Part shown: positions 27,181-39,859 of the stretch, piece after piece
How positions within the stretch are numbered: the first letter of the stretch is position 1
How the letters are laid out: the number at the start of each line of letters is the position of its first letter
Source of the DNA: Acanthaster planci
Taxonomy: Eukaryota > Echinodermata > Asteroidea > Valvatida > Acanthasteridae
Assembly (NCBI RefSeq): GCF_001949145.1
Contig: NW_019091362.1
Span: 7,120,297 to 7,184,296, forward strand
DNA length: 64,000 nt
Direction of reading: 5' to 3'
The notes under the pieces: generated by a model
What the model saw: the letters and a program-made list of their open reading frames with translations, nothing else
What the model was told of the DNA's origin: nothing
Database searches by the model: none
Program-made: the position numbers and the translations under genes

Positions 27181-30100
27181 TATGCCAGACATTACGTGTA
27201 CCTCCCCAAAATGGTACAAACAGTAGCCACTGATGAAAACAACCCTTAGCCAGGAACAAAAATTGGCCAACAATCATGGACACTAAACATACAGTACATG
27301 TACATGTACAAAACTACAACTTCTGCAAAAGTGTATTAATTATTAAACATGTACAGTACTCCGCCAAACCGGCTGGTGAACATTTAAATACAAAAGCATG
27401 TACATGTACTGGTACACAATTCTAGAAAAGGCTGGTACAGTATTAAGTGCAAAAACAAAACAGCACCCATTCTCATCACGTACAATTTGTGCTACTCCAC
27501 CCAGATCAAAATCAATAGTTATTTCATATCAATGAGAGCAGGTGTCAACATTGCCACAGCAGCTTAAATTGAAGCGTTCAAGTGCACAATGCACTGGTGC
27601 ATTTCACCCACCATCTTGCTCTGGCATAATGGACGGAACTTGGAAGTGCTGGGGTAGGATTTACAATAACAATAACTCTCCCCCTCCCCCCCACCAATGA
27701 AATTGCAATGTGTGATACCGGTACATATGCAGCAGGTTTTATGGCTATGCATTACACACATGTACGTGTGTTTGGCATGCAAGTGACAACAAATTGGTAA
27801 AATTCTATCACAAAACTCACTAAATACTCCTCCTGTACAGATGGCTTGTCAAGATACTGGTTGCAATGAAATTTTCCAGCAAAATGAAGTAACAGCCCGG
27901 TAAGCATGTTCATGTACACATGGCCTTTATTTCAAATCCTGCTTCAAGGTACCAGTAAATTCCTTTATTCATCTGAAAAGAGGTATGAAAATATCGGTAA
28001 TATTTGAATTCAGACTAACTCTTTTAAATTCTCCAACACATTCCCCAAAATGTACACTGTGCCCCTCGATCAATCGATTCAACTCCGCATCCATTCTCTG
28101 TGACACAACAGATACCATCCACTCCATAGAATTTGTACATGTACACGTATATAATTCTGTACCGTAACGATAACTGAATCCATGACTACAAAAGAAACAT
28201 TCAGAATAAATGTAGAATAATTAAATACCTACATGTACATACATTTAAGATGGAGATACAAATATAAGTTTATCCTTTGCTTGACCACAACTAACCTGTC
28301 AGGTGCCCTGTAGGGTACATGTAGCTAAGGCCATGAGATAAATATTTGTAGCAAAGTAAACATAGGTCCTTCATGTGCATACAATGGGTCAAGCTTATGA
28401 ATATGCATGATGAGCTCAGTTAGCATCACACTTCCCAACTGGCCTTCACCCAACTGGGCAAACTGCATTCAAAGCAAGGCCCTTGACTGCTGCCCTACAT
28501 GTAAGATGCATATATTCAGTAGTCTCTCAGGTTTACAGCCAATAGGAGCTGTTCTCATCAGTGGGCTGGGGGGAGGGACAACTGTCTTTCTTTTTTCCTC
28601 CTTGACAGTGCATGTTGGTGTAGAAATGAATATTGTACTAGTACATGTACATGTATATCCTGACTCTAATTCTACCAATCCAATTTTCCCCATTACCCTC
28701 CTTATTACCATACTGGAGCCAGCAGTCTGCTGCCTCAGGGCAAGAAGTATTTGTGGAATAAATGGGCCGAGGAAATCAGGGGAGGGGAAGGTTGGGATAT
28801 GGGGATTCGGCCTGAAATGTACATGTACATACCCTAGAGCAACAAAAACACCACAGAAAAAGTTACAGTTACAACAGTTCTTGTACACTGAACATATGTG
28901 TTAGTATAGCTGCCAATTCTAAAACCTTCTAAAGTGGATGGCTACAGAATCAAACATTTTTAAAAATCTACAAAGAACCAACCATTATTTCTGGGTTTCT
29001 TTTCACATAATACATGTACATGTAAGAATAGCAGAAATGAAGTAAATACCGGTATGCATTTGTGACAAAGAACAAAGGAAATCTGATGCATAAATGTCGT
29101 CATTTCTATTCACAAACTTCATGACAATATGTCAACATTCTTTAGTAACTATCGCTATCCCAAATTCTTCATCTTCCCTTCCATCTGCATCTTCACTGTT
29201 AAGGGCCCCTGGATTGGAAAAACTTCGCTAAGTAAGAATTTCATCAAGCAGCAGCTACATGTATGGTGTTACATGTCAGTGTTTACACTACACTTCAAGC
29301 AAATGCGAGTGTACTGACTGATTCATCTTCATCAATAACCATGGTTTGCTATCGCTTTAACCTAATGCTTCTTAAAAAACATCTTACCCTAGGTTGTGAC
29401 AAGCTGCAGGTTCAAATGTCAACAATAAGTCACTATTCAATGGCACAGCACCCTTCCTGAGCAAGTTAAAGATCAAGTCAGAAGTACCGGAACATGTAGC
29501 CTGATGGGCCAGCCTGCCTTTTTTGTATAATACTTCAACACAACAACACGTACCTGGTACCGGTAGGTTTAGTCCTCCACTTTGAAAGTTGAAATATACA
29601 TTACATGTAGCTAAAGATTGATGAAGAAATCAAGTGAGCATCAAGTTTACAATCATAATTCCAGGTCCTGATGCCGTTGACCGTCATTATAATGGATTGC
29701 ATATCATGAACAGAGACTCAATCGGTATTTGGCTGCCAGCAGGAACATATACTGATTTGAACCCTGACTTCATCTCACTGGTTCCGCTTTAACTTCAAGA
29801 ACATACATACATGTAGAGTTCACCAACATCTGGCAAAGTGATTGCTTCTGTTTGAGGAGAGGGTCAGTAATGGCACCTGACCTACATGTACAGTAATTGT
29901 AATGTATAATGTGCATGCCCTAGTGCAATACATAAGTACGGTTTTCTGTACATATGTACATGTATTGGTACACGGGTGCACATTAGTGGAATTATCACAT
30001 CACTATAAAAAATACATGTACCGCACCAGTAAATGAACATTTTTAAGGTTCATCAGAAGACCTTGCAGTTGCACACAGCCACATTGTATAAATTTATCAA

Positions 30101-33100
30101 TATGTGTAGTTACAGGTAGTACACGCACAAAGTAAATGTAAGCTACACAGATTTGGCAGATTTTGGAGTATTTATTTGATGCTCTGCTCCACTGCACATT
30201 TATTCAACATGTATACGATGTACATGTACTTTGTACACATGTATACATTTCTAGTTTCTTTCACATTCACACCCATGTTCTGGTTTTTGCGTTCTCAACA
30301 CTGTCATGGCCCATACTGTACTGTATGTGTGGGTACTGCCACTACCGGGTACCGGTACATGTTTAAATTTGTAGTTTACCATAAGGTTTAATCAACACTA
30401 ACACAGTGGTCCATCTTGAGGTTTTTTTTCACTACAGTGCTTTTTCAGGTCATGTCATCCATACTACTGGTACATGTATCCTTAAACTTAAAACCTATCC
30501 TTTGCTCTTCCCAGACTTTTACATGTATAAATCTTGAAAATGTGAGACTTGGGGTTTCACGTGTTTATTGGGAGTCATTCTCTTGTGGGTTTTGAAAGGA
30601 AGCCTCTATTTTCACAAAATAGTTTCTTATAAATCAAACAGGAAATATAAAAGAAAAATCAATAAATCAATCAAGTAAATTTAAATTAATTGGGGCCTCA
30701 ACACTGCACATGTACATGTATGTAATACAATGTAGATGTACATGTACATTTTTGTAACAAATACATTTCTGTGCTGTACTCTTGCTACGAAAAAGTTTGA
30801 TCTAAAGTGATCTTAAGTTTCACAGTATTTAAGAAACAGTGCTGTGAAATTAAAATTTAGAAGAGAGATTTTCCATTGTGTGCTTTGTAAACTGGAGAGG
30901 TCAAGCTGTGGACTCTCCGACTCCACCTGAACTCACACTGCATCCACAGAGACACCCAGCCCAGGAAGAATGACGCTCCTCTGATCACTTGATTTATTTA
31001 CTCGCAATAGCTCACGTCACCCCCCCTTTCCACATGCACATACACGCATACACTCCCTTCGATTTCTCCTGCCAGCGGCAAAGGTAGTACTTGTGTTGTT
31101 CAAGATTATTGCTCTGCAAGGGTGTACTCAAACATGCAAAGCTGTTATTCCGACCGAAGCAGGGTAATTTTGACCGAGCATGATGGTAAAGATGGTGAAA
31201 TTAAATCTGAAATTTCGAGCACAGCATGATTTCTAGTGTTAACATCACACACTGTGGGCAATGACACATTGGGGTCAAGAAATCTGTCAGAGAGAAAAAA
31301 AAAATTTTCCTGTTAATGAACATTGGTACATGTGTGTAAGTGCTGAGTGAATCTAGTGTAAATTATTCAATCACCAAATTTTAAAGGGATTAAACAACTT
31401 TTGGCATCAATTTGGATGAAACTGAGCTACCGTACTAGCACCGTGTATTCACAGGAGGTACCTTCATAAACAAAGGCTCACAATTCAAGACATCCACATA
31501 GAATACTCGTAAATGTTTATAATTGTGAGCCTGAACAGTTACACTAAATCATTGATTGAGAATGTTATCACATGCTCAATTTAAATTGCACGGCTTCGTC
31601 TCTTGAGCATGTTTTATTGCCAGGGTCTGTAAACAACAATTGCAGTAGCTCATCTCATTTTTGGATTTTAAAACTAAAGCAAACAGGGCATTCTACACGT
31701 ACACCTGCCAAACATGTATATGTACTTGTATATGTACTAAGTCAACTCCCTCCCCCCCCATAGATCTATGCAAATGTACCGTTTATGCATGTAAGGCCTT
31801 TGAAACTTGAAACAGTAAAAATCTTTGCATGATTGTTGAATAGAAACAGCCACTAACATGCAGAAGAGCAGTGGCTATCATGCACTCTCAATTTGCAATT
31901 TACAAACACTGCATGTCCAGTCACTCCTTGTTGCAACGTACATGTACATGTACATGTTTGCATATTAATGTGACTGCACAACCAACCACCCACGTCTGCC
32001 AAAACCACAAATTGATTCTTGAACCACAGGGATTTTAAAAAATAAATAAATACATGTACAAATTATCGTAATTATTTACCACAAATTTAAATTAAAATGG
32101 CCACACACAATGAGGTTGGGGAAAAGTCACCTGTGCAGACAAGTCGTAAATTCTTGATAAATGGTACATGTACATGTATGAATGTATGTAAGTACACTGT
32201 AGTAATTAGATGCATACCAGTAAATGTACATGTATGTACTTTTACTTCAGTCTACACGTATGCTTGTAAGAAGTGGAACTGGAAGTGTACACATGTACAT
32301 GTAGATTTGTAAAATATGTACCGGTACAGTACCAGTGTGTACAGAGTACAGTATTTATTTTTCATTGTTTCATTTTGGGATACACTTACACAGACATTCT
32401 ATTCACAGAAGATACATATACATGTAAATGCAAACATTAAAAATAAAACATAAAGGACACAATATCTAATCAGCTCCCGCTGGATTGCTCAAAAGAAACA
32501 TACCGGTAGTTTCTTTTTAACTGGTCAAGTAGGCAACAGGAAATTCATGTACATGTAATTAAAATCTGAAAAATTATAAATGCAAAAATTTAAGGAAATA
32601 AAACAATATTAACGTACGTGTAACATAACACAAAAATACATAACATTAATAAAATTATTTCAATTAGTAATGATATGAATAAAACAAAATTTGAAAGTAG
32701 ATTAAAATGAGCGTCTTCAGTGTACATGTACATGAAGTTGAATTATGAGCCGTGTGTTTTACTCCTCCAATCATATACCAAAAAAAAACATAAACAGCAT
32801 GTACTGTACATGTATGTAAGAATGACACTGCATGTACCAGGGTACTGGTTCCCACACGGTAGTTGTGAGGACATACACTCAATATTTTACCCACTCTGCG
32901 AGGACCGAAAACGTTGTGGGACTCAGAAATGTCCCCACAACTCGGTTCAAATTTCCCAAACAAAAGAACTTTTCCCCTGAATGCCGTGAATGCCTACCTA
33001 CATGTACATGTACCAGTACATGTACCGGTATGTATAAAATGTATGAGTGCTGAGCTACCACAAGCTTGTATAGTGTTGAACTGTAGGCATTAGAAAATCA

Positions 33101-33717
33101 ACACACATGTATATGTACATCTGTACATGTACATGTATACATGCAATGAATCACAAAACTGTTAGTGAATATAGTTTCGACCTGATTTGCAACATGTACA
33201 GTATGCTATCAAGTCTTTTACTGTGTATAATGTACGGTACATATATGTACATGTAAGTTACGGTATTTGAAAATGCTGTATTCATAGTATTACTATATTC
33301 TGTGAATGTACCAGTAGATTGGTGACGTCAATAGCCGGAGATGGAAAATGCAAAATAAAAACTTGTTTCTGCATTGTCAACAGAATACTGAATATTCAGC
33401 TGTCGTTTTTGTACCTTACACAAGGTGATAGTACACGTACATTGTATAACATGATTCGATATCTCTGAAGGACTTTTTAAGGGTTTTTCAAAACAGCAAA
33501 AAATTACATGTACGGTAAATACACTGCAAATAAGAACAAAAGATTAATTATTATTCACAGACATACCGATATGTTTTATTCGGCAATATCGAATAATTAT
33601 GTAAATACACATAATAAATTGTCTGTTTCAACAGACAGGATTTTTTATAATGGCGTGGACGGTAAGGGGTAGATCGTGCATCTTGAATCATTTAAAGGAA
33701 GTCAATATGTACAACAT

Positions 33718-33765
33718 TACATGTACTGGTACATGTACTGTACATGTATACATGTACATGTACGT
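33718..33765. repeat. TACATG-type tract
   Basis: 48 bp continuous mixture of acatgta, actggtac and atgtacatg units, ending gtacgta. Same family as the neighbouring tracts. Confidence 0.85.
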
Positions 33766-36479
33766 AATCTGCAAAGCTGATGTGCCCTGAATGATGGATA
33801 ATTGCTCTTCAATGTCAACCTATGCTCTATTTTTGGATTGACTTCCTGAGAAAGGCGGATGCAAAATGCATCCAAAACATCTTTGAAAGCAATTAATGAA
33901 AACATTTAAAATATCTTACATGTTCATCCACACACACACACATAGGCCTAAATGCACATACACTACACAAACTGTGTTCCTGTGAATTAAGAAAATCACT
34001 GATGAAGTAGAAAAACGAACTGGAAAAGAAACAGTACACTAGACTGTAAACCAACTATAACCAATGCATGTCCTAATAAAATATGATATTTTTTCAAAAA
34101 TGCCCCGAATGGCAAACAAATTATTTTGCCTTTTTATCTCAACACTTGGATTCACAAAAGGGTCTGTTGAGTTACATGTACATGTACCAGAACACTAGAT
34201 ACATGTACATGTACATCACAAATTCATGAAGTCAGAAACCACCAGTAATCAATTGAGTGCCAGAGGTTTGAAGGGACTTAATTACTCATGGAGGTATGTA
34301 CAAAGAATCTGTGAATAGTATGCATAAATTACCCATGGAATGAAGAAGACTGAGGTACATGTGCATGTACTGTATGTGTAGTTAATACCAACTGTGATGT
34401 GCTGATTACAGTAGAGACACTGCCAAAAAAGTCTTTGGCCTCCAAAGTCACTGGATTTAATAACTGTCAAGGAAAACCAATCCAATACAAAGCCTGCGTC
34501 GTCTTATTTGCATATCAGATGGACAACCTAGTGTTGGCTGAGGGGGTAATCTGTGGTACTGTAGGAAATGGTGACATTAAAGATGCTAATCGAGTCTCAG
34601 AACACTGCCTCTGAGGTCAGGTCCATCATGATAAAAATCAATACAGGCCTAATCCTCCCAGCATTCCAGCTACTGTCATTCCCTTCAATTAGCACCTGAA
34701 ACTTTTTTTCCTTGGAATAGTTATCAAATCAATAGAAGATCACAGAAATGGAATTTCAAAAGGTGATGCACAAGCCAAGAAGACAAAACAATTGGAAGAA
34801 ACAATTTAACTTCATATTTAATTAATCTGATGTTCAAATACTGTCACCACTGCCTGCAAACAAGGTCCCTCACGTAGACGTGCATGCTTGGAACCGATGA
34901 TTTTCCACTTCAAAAATTCATTTTTGTTGTGTGGTTTTAAAAACTAAACACTGACTAAAAGTGTTTCACAGTTCTTCACTGAGAGGATGAAAACTGAAGG
35001 TGGACAAACAAAGTTGGTGAAGAATGAAGGAAAACGGTGAATATGTACGGATTTGCTTACCACAGAATAGACATGTCGCAAAAGCAGAATTTACATAAAA
35101 AGGTACAATAATTTAGATTGATTTAATCCAGTCAACCTACACTGTACCCCATAGTTCTTAGGGTGAGATCCACCAACATGAATCACACCTAAAAAATAAT
35201 TAGAAAGGGTACATGAAACATACATGTACATGTACTCATAGTATAGAGAACCATGATTAAATCAAGGCATTGTTCAAACCTAAAATGAAATACTGCTTGA
35301 CAATTACAATATTCCAGTTATTGACACAGTTATTGAACCAATCCAGTTATTGAACGGTACGAATGAGTTCCATCATGGAGTGTTTTATTTCTCCATGGAT
35401 ATACAGACGCCACTTGATACCCATATTTTTGCTTTTTGATGGCTAGTATGTCAGTGTATGGAATAATTACTAGCATCCGTATGTGGAACTCTTCCCAACA
35501 AGAACGGGAGACATGGTTAAATGAATTGGTTACTGGTTTATAATTTTTCAATCACAATATAAAAAAAATTAATAAAAACTGAAAAGTTGGCCACTCATGC
35601 CTGTTGGTCAACCAGTACCAGAAATGGCAGTATAGCCTAGGCCTAGATTATTGCCTTCATGTACATGTACGTACAGCACAAACACAACACTACATCTACA
35701 ATCGAAACATGGCCATGTCTACTGTGGATATTAATTAGCACCACTGACCGTCACCTTATCTCGTACATTTGGTGCACACGTTCAGCACACGGAGAGCGGT
35801 GACGTGTAGCAATTTTTGACAGCTTGCCGACCAACATTCTAAAGCCTAGGTTTCACTTAACACGAATCAAACATCTAAAATAAATCCAGAAACCACAAGT
35901 CACTTAAAGGGAAAAATAAGTCTAACTTACCAACTGGCATCACATCTGGAGGGGGAGTAACCCTCCAAAGCCAAAATTAAAAATCCCAAGCACAAGAACG
36001 GGAGACATGTTTTTCCGACGGGCCAAATGAGCTCGACCGCAGAGTTCACCATTGATTTTGATAAAAATCCCTAACCAACGATTGGCTGTCAACTGACTTG
36101 ACCACCCTCCCTCTGGAAAGTAATTCCGGTCTTATCCGAATGTTCCTTTATTTTCATAAAATAAGATCATACCTTCAAAAAAGGGTATAGTTGAAACTAT
36201 AAAGATATACGTACACAAATTTAACAATTATTTTACCACATTGCAGCTTTCCCTAATCAGAGTACTATTTGTGTCATTTTCTTCGTAGACTGAACAAATG
36301 GTGGAAGAATAAACGGTGGCTATCACGTGATGGCTCTAAATTTAGCCATTACGCCCATACTAAATTTACAATTCCACGCGCTGAAGTAGACTTGAGTTCA
36401 GTCTGCCAGTACAAAGAAGAGTGCTCTATGCCAAACATGTACAACCCGCTCCGAGGGGAGCAAAAGAGGGCGTGTTTTT

Positions 36480-36540
36480 GGTACTCACCACTCACCATTG
36501 ATCTGCATTATATATAATGGAGATCAATGGTACTCACCAC
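36480..36540. repeat. Palindrome flanked by 12-bp direct repeats
   Basis: A 36-bp near-perfect inverted repeat (36495-36530; arms beginning ccattgatct and ending agatcaatgg, one mismatch pair) lies between two exact copies of ggtactcaccac (36480-36491 and 36529-36540). Could be the remnant or solo end of a small element. Confidence 0.8.
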
Positions 36541-39143
36541 ATAACGTGCATTGGCGCGTTATGAGGCGCGCAAGTATCTGCGCGTTTGAGCAGTGCAAAA
36601 TGGGACCGAAATAGCACCGCCTGTTGACTCTCGTGAAGAGGTTGGCCTCCGTTTTTCACTAGAAATTCAAGATTATGGCCAGAAGATCACTTTTCGTTTC
36701 ATGGGGGTTAGCCACGATTTTTTAAAAAATTCTCCTTTGAACGAAGATACCCCCAAAATAGCAATAAAACTAAGCGCTCATTTCTGAATACAGCCGCCCG
36801 CCTCTATCCAAAATAAGTCCGCAATTTGAGGCTTTTCGTGAAAGAAATACCCCAAACTGGAAACTATCAATCCTAAATTCGGAATTTATAGAAATATTTC
36901 TATGATGCCTCCTGATTGTGGCCTGTCTTATTGTAAAAATCCCTTGGGGTCACACAATATTAATGAGCTCGCGTGCAGAAATACAACCATTGGGTGGAAC
37001 GCACCCTGGCCTTGACGCTGAGTACGCGTAACTAATTTATCGACAAGAATATAATATCAAATCAGTGCTCTGAAATGTGTGATTGCCAAGCTTCAGTTAA
37101 TTTATTCCGACTTGTACAGTCTTTACGTACACGCAGAACGCGTGCAAGAACAAATAGTTGAGTGGAACCACGGAGGAATAAAACAGTGAACCTACTGCCA
37201 ATAGACAAACAAGTATCTACAGTTGACTACTGCAGACAAAATTAATCAACATGGACCTAACTACTTTTATCCGGGGAGCCCACGATTAGTATACACTGGG
37301 CACGACACACCCGTTTGAGGGATTTGTTTGCAGTACTAAGAGGAAGAACCCGCTTCAAGTTGTAACCACCTGTCTTTCTTTCCCCGATTGGGGGTGCACT
37401 TCGGCCCCGTACAATACTATGTGCGTACATTGCAGGGACTTAACTCAAGTCTAACTCCGAACGTAAGCAGGTTCCTTGGTGGCGCTATTGCAAAAATTCA
37501 CAGAGCTCCGGCCGGCTCAAAGCAAAAAAATCATTGCGTGTAATGATCTCCATGGCATTTCCTGGGGACGCGTTGGACGTGAATGTTCAAGGCTTTGCCA
37601 GAAAGAGCAGTAAACTAAGAATATATATAACTGATGATACAACTTTATGCTAGGACATAGCCACTATCATGACTATGTCCCTCACTACGACCTGCGCGTG
37701 ATAACCACTGAGGAGATGTTTGCGCAGTGTGGAATCAGATCCAGGGGAAAATTCGGCAAGATACGGCGAATGTCCTCATATAGCATGATGAACCATAGAA
37801 CTCCAGCTATAAAATGTGCAGGTGCCTCGCCCCTGCATTAATGTTGGGATCTGGGGTTTCCCCGGTGAGATAATTACTTTTGATGCGAATATGAACGAGA
37901 TCAACGCCTGAGTATGAGCGTCCCTTGCCGTGCGCAGACTAAATTATCTCTAAGCCACGCCCTTCCACCGGAAGTTGCTTACATTGTATTACATTTTGGC
38001 GGGACCTGATAAGTTTTTGGGCTTTTCTCAGTGACAGTTCCCACGCTTGAGACCTGCACCTTGGTGGACTGGCAGTCACAGCAACATGGCTCCTTGTGGG
38101 ATAACCTTAGCCCTAAATTTCCGTTGGCTTTAGAGTTCATACCAATTTGGGCAAACTAATAGACGTCAGGGTAAGAGAGTTTATGATCGTACAGAAACAT
38201 TTTGTAGTGTGATTTATCATGGACATAGCGAATGTAACGTTTATTACGATGTACATGTAAGCCATCACTTAATAATAGTATGTCCTCTGTCTTTCTTTAG
38301 GGTCTTTTTTCCTTGGATTCTTTTTGGTTACAATTTCATTGCTGATTGACACCTGGGAATAAATCGAAGGGAATCAAGCCACAGGCGCCTCGAGTCCATT
38401 TTTTGCCTGGTTTTGCACCTCCTATCCTTCTTAATTGGCGGACGGATCTCCACCCTCCAGACAACTGCAGAAGGACTGGACCAATACATTAAAATCAAGG
38501 GATATCTGCCCTTGGAATTATTTTTTTCACTCCTCTCTTTCTTCCCAATTATTGTGGCGCCGCGCCCCTCCGACGAAGGTGAGGGCGTCGTCCTCCTCGA
38601 GGCGCGCGTCGGACGGCACGCTGGAGAGTCCCTGAGCGGCTAGGGACGAGTCTGTTGGGACCGAAGTATACCGTCCCCCAAGAAAGTTGGTCTTAGTCGA
38701 AATGATGGCTAACTTAATGACGTAACCCGGACAGACCTGACTTGAAATAAACCTCGCCTGGACACCTGACTTATATACAACAATTAATAAGCGGCTGATG
38801 TACTATGTATGCGTCATATCAACACACTCATCCAATATACCAATAGAGGGCGGTATTGACGGAGAGACTGTGTGATTATACGTGACACCACAATTAATTG
38901 TGGGCATCCAGTGCCGAATCAGGGACTTAAGCAAGTCTACGGGGCTTATTGTCAGGGCTGCGATACACGCAACTCACGTAACGAGATAGCAATCCGCCCT
39001 TACGGGTCCAGTCCACAAATTCAAGCCCCATTGAAAACAGTGTAAAATCAGCACCGTTCAGGGCCCAATAGCATGCACACCAACATCCCTGAGATTTCTG
39101 AAACACAAATTAGATTCTTGTCTGGTCACTTATCTTTCAATTC

Positions 39144-39259
39144 NNNNNNNNNNNNNNNNNNNNNNNNNNNNNNNNNNNNNNNNNNNNNNNNNNNNNNNNN
39201 NNNNNNNNNNNNNNNNNNNNNNNNNNNNNNNNNNNNNNNNNNNNNNNNNNNNNNNNNNN
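39144..39259. other. Assembly gap (Ns)
   Basis: 116 undetermined bases. Order and distance across the gap are only as good as the scaffold. Confidence 0.99.
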
Positions 39260-39761
39260 TTTGGGTGGGGGCACTTTTAATGCTAATGAGCTGGTCAGAA
39301 ATTCTCACTTGAATTAGTGGTCTGCTCCCTTACATCGACCCCAAGCTCCTATCAGGAACTATACCGCACCACCAATTAGCCCCTTAACCTACCGAGCCCC
39401 TCAATGACACACGCACCACTGGGCCTTAATTAGGCACAGTCACACACTAGGCTAGACTTTAACCCTTGCACAGGATTCTTGACTCTAAGCTTAAGGATCA
39501 GCACGACGACTAAACCTTGCCTGCGCGCGCCTTTACAATGTATAGCCTTCGTGTTGCTGCGACCACGCCCGTGCACACGCTCACGTGACCAAGCAGTGAC
39601 CTCCGCTGCCCTATCGCACAAGGCGGAGCCTATGCGCCGCGCTCGCTTAACACTCAGCTAGCTATATGTGTGCTTAACATCTGCCTGTAAACGTTACTGG
39701 GCAGAGCGCCATCTATAACTTCGCACCGCGCCTAGCGCCCTCTGTTACGTCACATTTTTTT

Positions 39762-39859
39762 AATCAAATCTCCCCTTGGCAAAAAGCACCATGCATGGGC
39801 TACAATAATGCATTATTGTAGCCCATGCATGGTGCTTTTTGCCAAGGGGAGATTTGATT
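39762..39859. repeat. Perfect 98-bp palindrome without spacer
   Basis: The 49 bases 39762-39810 are the exact reverse complement of 39811-39859, with the centre at aataatg|cattatt. The match ends abruptly on both sides (t versus g). Shorter palindromes such as ccatgcatgg are nested inside each arm. No target-site duplication is visible. A spacer-free perfect palindrome this long is unusual in a stable genome and lies 500 bp from the N gap. Confidence 0.97.

Larger units (their letters stand above)
15669..35760. other. Upstream / 5'-intronic region rich in TACATG tracts
   Basis: 20 kb with no exon I can support on either strand. Its dominant feature is hundreds of short self-complementary tracts built from TACATG and variants (TACCGG, TACCAG, TACACG, TACTGG). 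Translated frames here read as Met/Tyr/Thr/Cys-rich strings and are artefacts of the repeat. One or more non-coding 5' exons of MAP3K13 should lie here or further upstream, because coding exon 1 has an acceptor. Confidence 0.7.
35760..39761. other. Compositionally distinct, gene-poor stretch
   Basis: From about 35.8 kb the TACATG tracts largely stop, and GC and CpG rise (for example 36540-36590, 38560-38640, 39500-39740). I find no domain, no credible multi-exon gene and no RNA gene. It has several small inverted repeats: 36495-36530, a 16-bp perfect palindrome ccacaattaattgtgg at 38888-38903, and an 8-bp stem around 37653-37680. It contains the assembly gap and runs into the palindrome at 39762. 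Possibly transposon-derived or a joined contig. Confidence 0.5.

Noticed and set aside
37810-38000. Possible small nuclear RNA gene in the CpG-rich stretch
   Set aside because: A 10-bp inverted match (gagataatt/aaattatctc) is present, but there is no match to U1, U2, U4-U6, U11 or U12 and no Sm site.
38413-38643. 76-codon frame in GC-rich sequence
   Set aside because: No domain; two overlapping frames are equally open because of composition.
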